From Hyphomicrobium sp. LHD-15 (GTDB taxonomy: Bacteria; Pseudomonadota; Alphaproteobacteria; Rhizobiales; Hyphomicrobiaceae): a stretch of DNA of 64,000 bases. Positions 34,682 through 44,305 of the stretch are shown piece after piece (positions within the stretch are counted from its first letter, which is position 1; each line of letters begins with the position of its first letter). Under the pieces are notes generated by a model, which did not search any database, was not told the DNA's origin, and was given only the letters and a program-made list of their open reading frames with translations. The stretch covers positions 1,116,001 to 1,180,000 of the forward strand of contig NZ_JAVIFT010000001.1 in NCBI RefSeq assembly GCF_031157355.1, read 5' to 3'. A program made the translations under genes and the position numbers.

Positions 34682-37600
34682 TTGACCGATACCGCCGAAA
34701 TTCCGACCCTCCACGATCCCGCAAGCGACAAGAGCAGCTGCGGCGTCGGCTTCATCACACGCAAGGACGGCGTACAGACGCATGACGTGCTGAAGCGCGG
34801 CCACGAGGCGCTCTGCGCGGTTCCTCATCGCGGCGGCATGTCGTCCGAGGGTGTCGGTGACGGCGCCGGCGTCTCGGTCGATCTCTCGCTCAAGTTTTTC
34901 CGGAAGCTGACAGGCCGGGGCGATCTCGAAGCAGGCCGTTTCGGAGTCGGCAATTTCTTCATGCCCAACGATGCCGCTCAGCACGCGCGGGCCGAGGCCA
35001 TCGTCGAGCAGGCGCTTCTCAACGAAGGCTTCGCCATCCTCCTGAAGCGCGACGTGCCGATCGACAACGGCGCACTGCGCCCGGCCGCCGTGCGCTATCA
35101 GCTTCCAATCCGGCAATGGGTGTTCGCGGCCCCCGAGACTTCCGCGACGCGCGAGGCATTCGATCGGGCGATCAACCGCGCGCTGATCGCGGTCGAGGCG
35201 GTCGCCTATACCGACGGGGCGCTGGACGGGTTCTATCCGCTGTCGCTCTCGGCGCGCACGCAGGTGCTGAAGGGCCGCCTGAACTCGAACGAGGTGATCC
35301 CCTATTTCAAGGATCTCGTGGCAGAGGACCATGAGGTCCACACGATGTTTTTCCATACGCGGTTCTCGACCAATACAGATCCGCATCCGACGATGGCTCA
35401 GCCGTTCCGGCTGATGGCGCACAACGGCGAGCTCAACACCGACAAGAAGAACCGGCTTTCGGAAGCGGCCATCGCGCGCGCCAAGAACAGTTGCATCGTC
35501 AGCCCGAAGGGCCAGTCGGACAGCTGCCGTCTCGACCAGACGCTGCAGAGCCGCCTGATGGACGATGGGCTCGATCTCGTGACGGCCGTCGTCTCGATGA
35601 TGCCGCCCGCGTGGGAGAACGACGACACGCTGTCCGAGAACGTGCGGGCCATGCTCGAATATTTCTCGCTCTACGAAGAGAAAAACGACGGACCGGCAGC
35701 CCTCATTTTCGGCAACGGCGAGATCATCGGCGCACGTCTCGACCGCCTCGGGCTGAGGCCGCTGCGCGTCGACGAGACCGACGCGTATCTTTGCGTCATG
35801 TCGGAAAGCGGCCAGATCGGATTTCCGCCCGAAAGCGTCGTGCGGCGCGGGCGTATCGAAGCCGGCGGCATGCTCTATTGGGACCACACGCAGAAGCGCG
35901 CGTTCGGCACCATCGAAGCGCTCGAAATGCTGGCGGCACGCCGGAACTATCCGAAGTTACTCGCGGATGCTCGCGTTCTGCTCCGTGAGCTGCCGGACAT
36001 CCCCGCCGAGCAACAGGGATCTCCGTTGCGCTACAACGGCGACCTTAAAACGCATCAGCGCTATGTCGCCTATTCGCAGAACCAGGAAAGCTTCAAGTTC
36101 CTGATGGATCCGATGCTACAGACCGGAGCCGAGAAGATCTCGGCGATGGGCTACGGCAATGCCATCAACGCGCTTTCGGATCAGGAAGGCGGCGTCGCCA
36201 AGTATTTCTCGCAGCGCTTCGCGCAGGTGACGAACCCGCCGCTCGATTCCCTGCGTGAAGCCGACAGCATGACGCTGCGCGTCGCGCTCGGCGCGAAACC
36301 CAACATCGGGGCACCGTCCGCGCCGCAGATCGTGGTGCCGTCGCCGATCCTCACCCACCTCGAAATGCTCAAGATCCGCGAGCAGAAGAAGACGCCGTTC
36401 CGACGCTTCGAGATGCTGTACACGCCGGATGCAACGAGCCCAGAGGCCTCGGTAAAGGCGCTTCAATCGGCAATCGGCGAACTGTGCAACGCCGTCGAAG
36501 CGTTTGCCCGCTCGCACGGCGGCATCGCGGTGCTGACCGACCGGCATATCGCCACTGACCGCGCCGCGTTGCCGCTCGCCATCGCCGTCTCGGCCGTCAA
36601 CCAGCGGCTGATCGAGGAAGGTCTGCGGCTCCGGATCTCGCTGATCGCAGAAAGCGGACAGATCTCGTCGTCGCATCACATCGCAGTTGCGCTCGGATTC
36701 GGCGCTTCAGCCGTCTATCCGCTCGCGGTCCAACTTCGGGCCGAAGAGAAGTTCGGCGCGGAGGCCGACAAGGCGTTCAAGCGCTTCGCCAAGGCCGCCG
36801 AGAAGTCGCTCATGAAGACGATGGGCAAGGTGGGGCTTTGCACCGCAGAAAGCTACATCGGCGGCGAGTTCTTCGAACCCAACTTTCTCGATACCAACGA
36901 TCCGGATCTGAAACGCTATTTCCCGAACATGAAGACGCCCGTGGGCGGCGTCACCTTCAGCGTGATCGCGCAGGCGACACACGACTGGCATGCGAAAGCA
37001 AGCCTCGTCAAAGGCGAAGACGACATCCCCCTGCTCGGCCTTTTCAAGGAGCGCGCGGAAGGCGCTGGACATTCGTTCGGAACGGCGGCGGTTCGCGGCT
37101 TCGTCGACATGACCGAGGAGACGATTGCATTCGAAGGCGAGACCCCGCGGTCGACCGTTTTCGATCCCGACTCCCTGCGCCTCTTGCCGTTGACGCGCCT
37201 CGAAGACGCATTCGGTCTCGACGAGGCTGCCTATCGTCACACCAGCTTCGACGCGCTTGCTCCCGAGGCGATCGATAGCTTCCAAATCACGACCGGCTAC
37301 CGCGCCTTCAGCCGCATGATCACCGAGGAGCGGACGCGCCGCCCGGCCGCGCTGCGCGATGTGCTCGCACTGCCCGCCGACGTGACGTTCCTGACGACGG
37401 CCGCCGAATTCCGCCGCGAGCTGGGACGCTTCTCGCGCAGGGGCAACAACAGCTTCGTGGTGCGCGGCCTTACCTGTGAGCGCGTCGGCGACGACCTATT
37501 CCAACTCGGTCTCACGGGACCTCTCTCGAACGATCTGGGGCGGCTCTCGGCGCTCAGCCAATCGCTAATCGACCGATTCAAGAACGACATCGCCGGTCAC

Positions 37601-40186
37601 TGGCTCTCGGGCCGCGTTCTCGTCGTGCGCACGAGCGGTGAAGCCAAAGACTATCTGGCCCTGGTTCGGTCGGCACCGGACAGCATCGATCTTTCCGAGG
37701 TGCAAAGGGCAAGCGAGATCACCCGTGTGCTTGCCTCCGGCGCGATGAGCCACGGAGCGCTCAACGCACCTGCCCACGAAGCCGTTGCGCACGGCACGAA
37801 CATGGTCGGCGGCCTTTCCAATTCCGGCGAGGGCGGCGAGCACCTTTCGCGCTATGGCACGATCCGCGCCTCGCGCATCAAGCAACTCGCCTCTGGCCGC
37901 TTCGGCGTCTGGGCGGGTTATCTTGCTGACCCGATGTTGGAAGAACTCGAGATCAAGATCGGCCAGGGCGCCAAGCCCGGCGAAGGCGGCCAGCTACCGG
38001 CACAAAAGGTGACGGTGGAGATCGCAGCAGCGCGTGGCGGCACGCCGGGCGTGGAACTCGTCTCGCCGCCGCCGCATCACGACACCTATTCGATCGAGGA
38101 TCTCGCGCAGCTCATCCATGACTGCAAGGCGGCTCGCGTTCGCGTGATCGTCAAGCTGGTGTCGTCCGAAGGGATCGGAACCATCGCCGTGGGCGTGGCC
38201 AAGGCGGGCGCCGACGTCATCAACGTGGCCGGCAACACCGGCGGCACGGGCGCGGCTGCGGTGACGAGCCTCAAGTACACGGGCCGCTCGGCCGAGATCG
38301 GCATTGCGGAAGTGCATCAGGCGCTCTCTCTCAATGGCCTGCGCCAGAAGGTGACGTTGCGCTGCTCGGGCGCGCATCAAACGGCGAGCGACGTCATCAA
38401 GTCGGCCATGCTCGGCGGCGACAGCTTCGAGTTCGGCACCACCGCGCTGATGATGCTCAAGTGCGTGATGGCGAAGAACTGCAACGTGAAATGCCCGGCC
38501 GGCCTCACCACAAACTCGGAACTGTTCGACGGCGACCCACGCGCGCTTGCGCAGTATCTGATGAACATCGCGCACGAGACGCGCGAGATCCTCGCGTCGG
38601 TGGGGCTCAAATCGCTGCGGGAAGCGCGTGGGAGATCCGATCTCCTGCATCTGCTTGATCACCCGTCGAGTGTCGGCCAGCTCGATCTCCGCGCCATGCT
38701 GGCCGTGGTTCCGGAGGTCGAGATCGAAAACCCGGTCTATATGGAAGCCGACTACGCGGTCGACGACAGCTTCATCGATCTCGTCCGCGAGGCTCTCGTT
38801 ACACGCCGCGAGATGTCGGTCTCGCTCGGCGACAGGCGCACGCTCAACAACTGCAACAAGAGCGTGGGTGGGCAACTTGCCGTCGATATCGAGCGGATGC
38901 TCAATCACGAGCTTCGGGCCGATGTTCTCGCCGCCCTGCCGAGCGTCAACACCGACGACCGGGGCCGTCGCTTCCTGCAGGAGGGCAGCGTCGTCGTGAC
39001 GACGACGGGCCGCGCGGGACAATCTTACGCCGCGTTCTGCAACGACGGCATGGTGATGCGCCACATCGGAACCTCCAACGACGGCGTCGGCAAGGGTGCC
39101 TGTGGCGGCACCATCGCAGTCTGCTCGCCGGGCGGCGGCAGCGAAGCTGCCGGCGGTAACGTGCTGATCGGAAACTTCGCGCTGTTCGGGGCGACCGGCG
39201 GGCGCTGTTTCATCGAAGGACAGGCCGGCGACCGCTTCGCGGTTCGCAACTCGGGTGCGACGGCCGTCGTCGAGGGCGTCGGCGACTTCTGCTGCGAATA
39301 CATGACCAACGGCGCGGTGCTCAACCTCGGCGCCTTCGGCAAGGGCTTCGGCAACGGCATGAGCGGCGGGTTCGTCTACCAGTACGACCCGTACGGCGAC
39401 CTGCCCAAGAAAGCGAGCCTCGACTCGATCCTGCTGTTCTCGATCGCGGCAGAGGGCGAAGACGCGGCCATTCATTCCGTCGCGGTGCGCCGCCTGCTCG
39501 AGTGGCATGTCGAAGAGACCGGCTCGAAGAAAGCACGTTGGATCCTCGATAATTGGGAGAGCGAGCGGCGCAATTTCTCTTACGGCCTGCCGACCGCACT
39601 GCTGCAATACCAGGACAGCGACGCGATCCTCAAAGCCAAGTCCCGCAAGGATCTTATCGAGGAGCTGGCGACGGCGATCGCCGGACATCAAATCCGCAAG
39701 TTCAAGCTTGCCTATCGTGACGGCAAGCCGGTGCTCGGTGGCGAGACGCCATCCCACGGCGAGGTGGACAGCGAACGCACGTTCACGCTGCTCAACCACT
39801 ACACCGTGCTCGCCATGGCGCAGCAGGTTGCACTGACGCGCGTTCCGGGTGCGATGGACGCGCGCGCGCCTGTGGTGCAATCAGCGGTGCGGAAACTGCT
39901 GCTGACCGAAGACTTCACGCTGATGCAGAAGATCCTGCGCTATGCGCGACAGGCGCTATCGCACTATTCGGATGCGGATCTCGCCGTACTGGTCGCGGAC
40001 AAGCGGCTCACCGACTACAAATCGGCGCTGAGCCTCCGCAACATCCGGTCCATGGATAGTCCCGGCACTTATGGCTGGATCATCCGCCAGAGCGCCAAGA
40101 ACCGCGCCAGCATCGGCCGCATGCCGAGCTACGAGGAACTGTTTGCCCGCTCGGCCGTCACCGACGTCGTCGCGGCCGTCACTTGA
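34682..40186 (+). CDS. gltB: Glutamate synthase large subunit, unusually long
   Basis: An 1834-residue GltB-type protein, about 300 longer than usual. Order: a 19-residue propeptide, then Cys20 of SCGVGF, the N-terminal nucleophile of the glutamine amidotransferase; the amidotransferase domain to ~residue 430; central domain; FMN/2-oxoglutarate domain (GGLSNSGEGGEHLSRYG, NVAGNTGGTGAAAVTSLKYT); cysteines 1261, 1267 and 1271 for the Fe-S cluster; then the GXGXG beta-helix and an extra helical C-terminus. It makes two glutamates from glutamine and 2-oxoglutarate. The start is TTG. No GltD electron-transfer subunit follows; instead it overlaps or abuts the diflavin reductase gene. Confidence 0.9.
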   Translation: MTDTAEIPTLHDPASDKSSCGVGFITRKDGVQTHDVLKRGHEALCAVPHRGGMSSEGVGDGAGVSVDLSLKFFRKLTGRGDLEAGRFGVGNFFMPNDAAQHARAEAIVEQALLNEGFAILLKRDVPIDNGALRPAAVRYQLPIRQWVFAAPETSATREAFDRAINRALIAVEAVAYTDGALDGFYPLSLSARTQVLKGRLNSNEVIPYFKDLVAEDHEVHTMFFHTRFSTNTDPHPTMAQPFRLMAHNGELNTDKKNRLSEAAIARAKNSCIVSPKGQSDSCRLDQTLQSRLMDDGLDLVTAVVSMMPPAWENDDTLSENVRAMLEYFSLYEEKNDGPAALIFGNGEIIGARLDRLGLRPLRVDETDAYLCVMSESGQIGFPPESVVRRGRIEAGGMLYWDHTQKRAFGTIEALEMLAARRNYPKLLADARVLLRELPDIPAEQQGSPLRYNGDLKTHQRYVAYSQNQESFKFLMDPMLQTGAEKISAMGYGNAINALSDQEGGVAKYFSQRFAQVTNPPLDSLREADSMTLRVALGAKPNIGAPSAPQIVVPSPILTHLEMLKIREQKKTPFRRFEMLYTPDATSPEASVKALQSAIGELCNAVEAFARSHGGIAVLTDRHIATDRAALPLAIAVSAVNQRLIEEGLRLRISLIAESGQISSSHHIAVALGFGASAVYPLAVQLRAEEKFGAEADKAFKRFAKAAEKSLMKTMGKVGLCTAESYIGGEFFEPNFLDTNDPDLKRYFPNMKTPVGGVTFSVIAQATHDWHAKASLVKGEDDIPLLGLFKERAEGAGHSFGTAAVRGFVDMTEETIAFEGETPRSTVFDPDSLRLLPLTRLEDAFGLDEAAYRHTSFDALAPEAIDSFQITTGYRAFSRMITEERTRRPAALRDVLALPADVTFLTTAAEFRRELGRFSRRGNNSFVVRGLTCERVGDDLFQLGLTGPLSNDLGRLSALSQSLIDRFKNDIAGHWLSGRVLVVRTSGEAKDYLALVRSAPDSIDLSEVQRASEITRVLASGAMSHGALNAPAHEAVAHGTNMVGGLSNSGEGGEHLSRYGTIRASRIKQLASGRFGVWAGYLADPMLEELEIKIGQGAKPGEGGQLPAQKVTVEIAAARGGTPGVELVSPPPHHDTYSIEDLAQLIHDCKAARVRVIVKLVSSEGIGTIAVGVAKAGADVINVAGNTGGTGAAAVTSLKYTGRSAEIGIAEVHQALSLNGLRQKVTLRCSGAHQTASDVIKSAMLGGDSFEFGTTALMMLKCVMAKNCNVKCPAGLTTNSELFDGDPRALAQYLMNIAHETREILASVGLKSLREARGRSDLLHLLDHPSSVGQLDLRAMLAVVPEVEIENPVYMEADYAVDDSFIDLVREALVTRREMSVSLGDRRTLNNCNKSVGGQLAVDIERMLNHELRADVLAALPSVNTDDRGRRFLQEGSVVVTTTGRAGQSYAAFCNDGMVMRHIGTSNDGVGKGACGGTIAVCSPGGGSEAAGGNVLIGNFALFGATGGRCFIEGQAGDRFAVRNSGATAVVEGVGDFCCEYMTNGAVLNLGAFGKGFGNGMSGGFVYQYDPYGDLPKKASLDSILLFSIAAEGEDAAIHSVAVRRLLEWHVEETGSKKARWILDNWESERRNFSYGLPTALLQYQDSDAILKAKSRKDLIEELATAIAGHQIRKFKLAYRDGKPVLGGETPSHGEVDSERTFTLLNHYTVLAMAQQVALTRVPGAMDARAPVVQSAVRKLLLTEDFTLMQKILRYARQALSHYSDADLAVLVADKRLTDYKSALSLRNIRSMDSPGTYGWIIRQSAKNRASIGRMPSYEELFARSAVTDVVAAVT

Positions 40187-40197
40187 GCACATCGCGC

Positions 40198-41967
40198 ATG
40201 AACCTCCCTTTCATTCCTGACGACGCGCCCTTCACAGGCGATCAGAAAACCTGGCTTGCGGGCTATCTCGCGGGGCTCAAGTCGCGCCTTCTCGACGCCG
40301 CGAGCAACGGGACAGCGTCGGTCGGAGTTGCCGGTCAAAGCGCGGCGACCGCGCCACTCCACATTCTCTACGGAACGCAGACCGGAAACGCGGAGGCTGT
40401 CGCCAACGATATGGCGCAGGCGGCGCGCGAAGCCGGCTTCGATCCGATCGTTTCCGGCCTCGACCAGATCGAGATCGCGCGCCTGACCGAGATCGAGCGC
40501 GTCGTCATCGTAACTTCGACCTATGGCGAAGGCGAGATGCCGGACAACGCGCAACTGTTCTGGGATGCGCTCGCAGCCGACACGGCGCCTCGCCTCGAAA
40601 ATCTCACGTTTTCGGTGCTCGCGCTCGGCGACACCGCCTACGACGGGTTCTGCCAGGCCGGAAAACTGTTCGATATGCGGCTCGAGCAGCTCGGCGCCCG
40701 CCGCGTGGCACCTCGTGCCGATTGCGACGTCGATTTCGAGAAGACGGCCTCCGCTTGGATCGGGGCGGCGCTTCCACAGTTTCCGAAGCCCGAGGGCACC
40801 ACGGCCGCGCCTTCCGCTGCGACCAATGCGGCGCCCAAGCCTGCGAAATCCGAATGGACGCGGAAAAATCCGTATCCCGCCGTGCTGGCTGTCAATCGGC
40901 GCCTTTCGGGTCCGAAGTCCGGCAAGGACATTCGCCACTACGAGTTCGAACTCGGCGACAGCGGGCTCAGCTACGAAGCGGGCGATGCGCTCGGCGTGAT
41001 GCCCGTCAATAATCCGGCCTTGGTCTCGGCCCTGCTCGATAGGCTTGGGCTTTCGGCGGAGATGGCGGTTGGCAGTCATCCGCAGTCTCTCGGCGAGATG
41101 CTGGCCTCGAGCCTCGAAATTTCGACACCTTCGCGCGAGCTGGTATCCGCCATCGAAGTGCGCGGGGGCGACGACGCGCTGACGCATGTGGTCCGCCACG
41201 GCGACAAGGAAGCGATGGACGCGTGGCTCTGGAGCAAGGACATCCTGGATGTCCTGAACGTCAATCCCGCCGTGCGGCTTTCAGCCGACGAGTTCGTCTC
41301 TCTGTTGAAGCCGCTGCAGCATCGCGCCTATTCGATTTCTTCGAGCCCGCTCGCACATCCCGGCCGCGTGCATCTCACGATCGCAAGCGTTCGCTGGCGA
41401 TCGCAGGATCGCGAGCACGGCGGCGTCTGCTCGACCTTCCTCGCCGATCGTGTCGGCGAAGGCGACAAAGCCGGCATCTTCGTCTCGCCGAACAAGGCAT
41501 TCCGGCCGCCCGCGGATAACGACGCGCCGATGATCATGGTTGGCCCTGGAACCGGGGTCGCGCCGTTCCGAGCATTCCTGGAACAGCGCGGCGCAACCGG
41601 CGCGAAGGGGCGCAACTGGCTGTTCTTCGGCGACCAGCACCGCGCAGACGATTTCGTCTACGAGGACGAACTGACCGCCATGGGTAGCAATGGGCTGCTC
41701 ACGCGTCTCGACCTCGCGTTCTCACGCGACCAGGACGAAAAAATCTACGTACAAACGCGCATGAAGGAGAACGGCCGCGACCTGTTCGCGTGGCTCGAAG
41801 AGGGCGCGTACTTCTACGTCTGCGGAGACGCGAGCCGGATGGCGAAGGACGTCGAGGATGCGCTACGCGACGTGATCGCCACGCACGGCGGCTTCACACC
41901 AGAAGCAGCCAACGACTACGTCTCGAACCTTCGCAAGACCAAACGCTATCTGCGTGACGTGTACTAA
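40198..41967 (+). CDS. cysJ: Sulphite reductase flavoprotein-type diflavin reductase
   Basis: A 589-residue NADPH reductase of the CysJ type. The flavodoxin-like FMN domain (LYGTQTGNAEAVANDMA, TSTYGEGEMPDNA, LGDTAYDGFC) is at residues ~55-200; the FAD/connecting domain follows (RAYSISSSPL), then the NADPH domain (MVGPGTGVAPFRAFLEQRG, YVCGDASRMAKDVEDAL), ending in aromatic Tyr. It passes electrons from NADPH through FAD and FMN to a partner, normally the CysI haemoprotein, which is not in this window. ATG 40198 lies 11 bp after the gltB stop; a TTG at 40183 overlaps it. Confidence 0.9.
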   Translation: MNLPFIPDDAPFTGDQKTWLAGYLAGLKSRLLDAASNGTASVGVAGQSAATAPLHILYGTQTGNAEAVANDMAQAAREAGFDPIVSGLDQIEIARLTEIERVVIVTSTYGEGEMPDNAQLFWDALAADTAPRLENLTFSVLALGDTAYDGFCQAGKLFDMRLEQLGARRVAPRADCDVDFEKTASAWIGAALPQFPKPEGTTAAPSAATNAAPKPAKSEWTRKNPYPAVLAVNRRLSGPKSGKDIRHYEFELGDSGLSYEAGDALGVMPVNNPALVSALLDRLGLSAEMAVGSHPQSLGEMLASSLEISTPSRELVSAIEVRGGDDALTHVVRHGDKEAMDAWLWSKDILDVLNVNPAVRLSADEFVSLLKPLQHRAYSISSSPLAHPGRVHLTIASVRWRSQDREHGGVCSTFLADRVGEGDKAGIFVSPNKAFRPPADNDAPMIMVGPGTGVAPFRAFLEQRGATGAKGRNWLFFGDQHRADDFVYEDELTAMGSNGLLTRLDLAFSRDQDEKIYVQTRMKENGRDLFAWLEEGAYFYVCGDASRMAKDVEDALRDVIATHGGFTPEAANDYVSNLRKTKRYLRDVY

Positions 41968-42011
41968 TCTCCGCCGGCTGAAACGTCGCGCAAGCTTAAG
42001 GATTGGAGTTC

Positions 42012-43013
42012 ATGGCACCGAGCTGCCGACGCGCCAACTGCCCCCAGGCGAAAGCGAGCGAGCTGCACGCGTTTCTGACCGATCCCTATTTCTCAGGCGG
42101 AATGCTTGCGGTTTCCGCTCCTGGCGCGATCGCCGAGTTGCCTGGCTTCGATCATGTGGTTTCGGTCACGAGAAACAGCGGCGCGGCGATGACGAGCGTG
42201 GGGCGCTATGCTCCCCCTTCGCGCGCCGGCGATCCGCTTACCGCTTGCTCGACGCGCACATCGCTCAGGATGCATGCTCCTTCGTTCGGGACGGTGCTCG
42301 CGGTCGAGCGCATTCCTGCAAGCCGCAAGCCCCATTCTCTTCACTTCTTCGACCAAGACGGCGTGATGCTACACGAGGCGTTTTTGACCAGCATCACCGA
42401 CGATCTGGCGCTCGAAGAGCTGACTTCCGGCTGGAACGGCGCAGGCGATCTTGCGCAGGACGAGTCAGAATATCCCCTGCCGGCCAGCAAGGACTGGCTG
42501 CCGAAGCCGATCGCGCAATCGGCCGGCGCACATCGCGACGCGGGGTTTCATCTCGACAGCATCCTGCGCGACAACGGCCTCGCCCGGCGCGCCTCGCTGC
42601 CGGCCTGGGGGGCCGGACACGCCTGGCAGGTCGAGGTGGACGTGCTATTCAACCTGTTCACGCTGCTGACCGACGTGCGCATGCCGCTGGTGTTCGGCGT
42701 CGGCAATGTCGGGCTGGTGCAAGTTCACCGGGGCGAGGTCGACGGCGTCAAACGCTTCGGCACGCTGATGCGGATCTCGTCCAAGTGCTGCAACGTCACG
42801 CTGTCGCTCGACGACATCGAAGAGATCTGGGTGTCGCGCATCGAAAGCCAGGGCCGGATCGGGCACATGCTCGAAATCTACGACTGGCGCTATCATTGCG
42901 TTGCGCAGTTCAAGGATTGCGAAGAAAGCGACGAGACGCTGTCCAACTTCTGGCGCCAGCTTCTCATGACGCTGCCGCGGCGCCAAACGCACCAGAGCGA
43001 TCACATCCGCTGA
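42012..43013 (+). CDS. HemS/ChuX-like fold protein, haem-handling candidate
   Basis: A 333-residue soluble protein with two similar halves, as in HemS-type haem-binding/degrading proteins: LPGFDHVVSVTRNSGAAM and SLHFFDQDGVMLHEAFLTS in the first, VFGVGNVGLVQVHRGEVDGV and EIYDWRYHCVAQFKD in the second. The resemblance is moderate, so the fold is the safer claim. ATG 42012 has TTGGAG just upstream; TTG 42003 is also possible. It follows the cysJ gene by 44 bp in the same direction. A role with sirohaem or haem supply to sulphite reductase is speculation. Confidence 0.55.
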   Translation: MAPSCRRANCPQAKASELHAFLTDPYFSGGMLAVSAPGAIAELPGFDHVVSVTRNSGAAMTSVGRYAPPSRAGDPLTACSTRTSLRMHAPSFGTVLAVERIPASRKPHSLHFFDQDGVMLHEAFLTSITDDLALEELTSGWNGAGDLAQDESEYPLPASKDWLPKPIAQSAGAHRDAGFHLDSILRDNGLARRASLPAWGAGHAWQVEVDVLFNLFTLLTDVRMPLVFGVGNVGLVQVHRGEVDGVKRFGTLMRISSKCCNVTLSLDDIEEIWVSRIESQGRIGHMLEIYDWRYHCVAQFKDCEESDETLSNFWRQLLMTLPRRQTHQSDHIR

Positions 43014-43084
43014 GCGGACGGCGCGCCCCAAGGCGAGAACGAGAAAACGGCGGCCCCACGCTTCCGAAGAAGATGGAGCCGCCA

Positions 43085-43127
43085 CTAGAGCGTGATTGCT
43101 TTTCTTTGAATCGCAATCACGCTCTAG
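43085..43127. repeat. Perfect 15-bp inverted repeat, intergenic palindromic element
   Basis: CTAGAGCGTGATTGC (43085-43099) and its exact complement (43113-43127) around 13 T-rich bases. Similar CTAGAGCGTGATT palindromes are dispersed through Hyphomicrobiales genomes. It could also terminate the HemS-like gene's transcript, although no T-tract follows. Confidence 0.7.
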
Positions 43128-43160
43128 GTTCTTGATGAGACCGATGATTCACGCTTCGGA

Positions 43161-43274
43161 CATTTCCTGCGCTGCCGATTCACGCCGCGCCCGATAGGGG
43201 CCGCGACGATCGGAGCGCATTTCCTGCGCTGCCGATTCACGCCGCGCCCGATAGGGAGCGCGACGATCGGTGCG
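43161..43274. repeat. Two tandem copies of a 57-bp GC-rich unit
   Basis: The unit starting CATTTCCTGCGCTGCCGATT occurs at 43161-43217 and again at 43218-43274 with only a few differences. It lies between the HemS-like gene and the 3' end of the pirin gene. No gene is seen in 43014-43302; this repeat and the inverted repeat fill it. Confidence 0.8.
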
Positions 43275-43302
43275 CGCAGGCCCGAAGCGATCATGGTCTA
43301 GG

Positions 43303-44169
43303 TTATTCGGCGAGTGCGCCGAATTTTCCGGATTGAAAATCGAGCATCGCCTGCTTGATCTCGCCCACGGTGTTCATGACGAACGGACCATGCGCGACAA
43401 CCGGCTCGCGGATCGGCTCGCCCGAGAGGATCAACAGCTTGGCATCGCCGTTGGCCTCAACGGTGATCGGGCCGCCTTCGCGGGCGAGCAGCACCAGCTC
43501 GGCTTCCCGTGCGATCTGAGCGCCGTTGATCTCGACCGTGCCGGCCAGCACGACGACGGCCAGCGTGTGGCCCTCCGGAACGCTCAGCTCGGCAGTGCCG
43601 CGTGCGTTGAGCCGCAGATCCCAGATGTCGATCGGCGTGAAGGTCCTGGCCGGACCTTTGCGCCCCTCGAACTCACCCGCGATTACGCGCACCTTGCCCG
43701 CGCCGTCCGCCAGCTCGACGACGGGGATATCCGCATCGAGGAGCGTCTGGTAGCCCGGGGGCTCCTTCTTGTCCTTGCCCGGCAGATTGACCCAGAGCTG
43801 CACCATCTCCAGCGTCCCGCCTTTGGCGGTGAACGCCTTCGAGTGAAACTCCTCGTGCAGAATGCCGGACGCGGCCGTCATCCATTGCACGTCACCGGGG
43901 CCGATCAGCCCGCCCGCGCCGGTCGAATCCCGGTGCTCGACTTCGCCTTCGTAGACGATGGTCACGGTCTCGAAGCCGCGATGGGGATGCTGCCCCACGC
44001 CACGCGGCGTTGCCGCCGGCTCGAAACGCGCCGGACCGGCGTAGTCGAGCATCAGGAACGGACTGACGTGCTCGCCGTGGCTCGCATGGGAAAACAGCGA
44101 GCGGACCGGAAAGCCGTCGCCGACCCAGTGGCCGCGGGGCGCTCCGTAGGTTCCGAGGATCTTGCGCAT
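43303..44169 (-). CDS. Pirin-family bicupin protein
   Basis: A 288-residue pirin. The N-terminal cupin contains the family metal-site pattern: His pair in GQHPHRGFETVTIV, then His and Glu in ILHEEFHS. The second cupin (residues ~165-280) lacks metal residues, as usual. Bacterial pirins such as YhhW have quercetin dioxygenase activity in vitro; others bind enzymes or sense redox state. It is divergent from a LysR-type regulator with a perfect palindrome between them, a standard arrangement in which the regulator controls the pirin. Confidence 0.93.
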   Translation of the reverse strand: MRKILGTYGAPRGHWVGDGFPVRSLFSHASHGEHVSPFLMLDYAGPARFEPAATPRGVGQHPHRGFETVTIVYEGEVEHRDSTGAGGLIGPGDVQWMTAASGILHEEFHSKAFTAKGGTLEMVQLWVNLPGKDKKEPPGYQTLLDADIPVVELADGAGKVRVIAGEFEGRKGPARTFTPIDIWDLRLNARGTAELSVPEGHTLAVVVLAGTVEINGAQIAREAELVLLAREGGPITVEANGDAKLLILSGEPIREPVVAHGPFVMNTVGEIKQAMLDFQSGKFGALAE

Positions 44170-44277
44170 GGAGGTCTCCTTCCAGGTCTTAATTCAGGGG
44201 TGGGCCACTTCAGGCCCGTGCTGGACATCGAGATGCTCTCAGGACGATCCTTTGGGTAGTTGGCAAATATTGACCTC

Positions 44278-44299
44278 ATCGTCCTGTTTATAGGACGAT
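44278..44299. promoter_or_regulatory. Perfect palindrome between pirin and its LysR regulator
   Basis: ATCGTCCT, GTTTAT, AGGACGAT: an exact 8-bp inverted repeat ending 6 bp before the regulator ATG, with an additional half-site AGGACGAT at 44241-44248. It is the likely binding site of the LysR-type protein, placed to repress its own gene and to act on the divergent pirin gene. Confidence 0.7.
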
Positions 44300-44305
44300 A
44301 GAGTC

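Noticed and set aside
37994-39880. A 628-codon frame opposite gltB
   Set aside because: Shadow of the FMN and GXGXG domains of glutamate synthase on the other strand.
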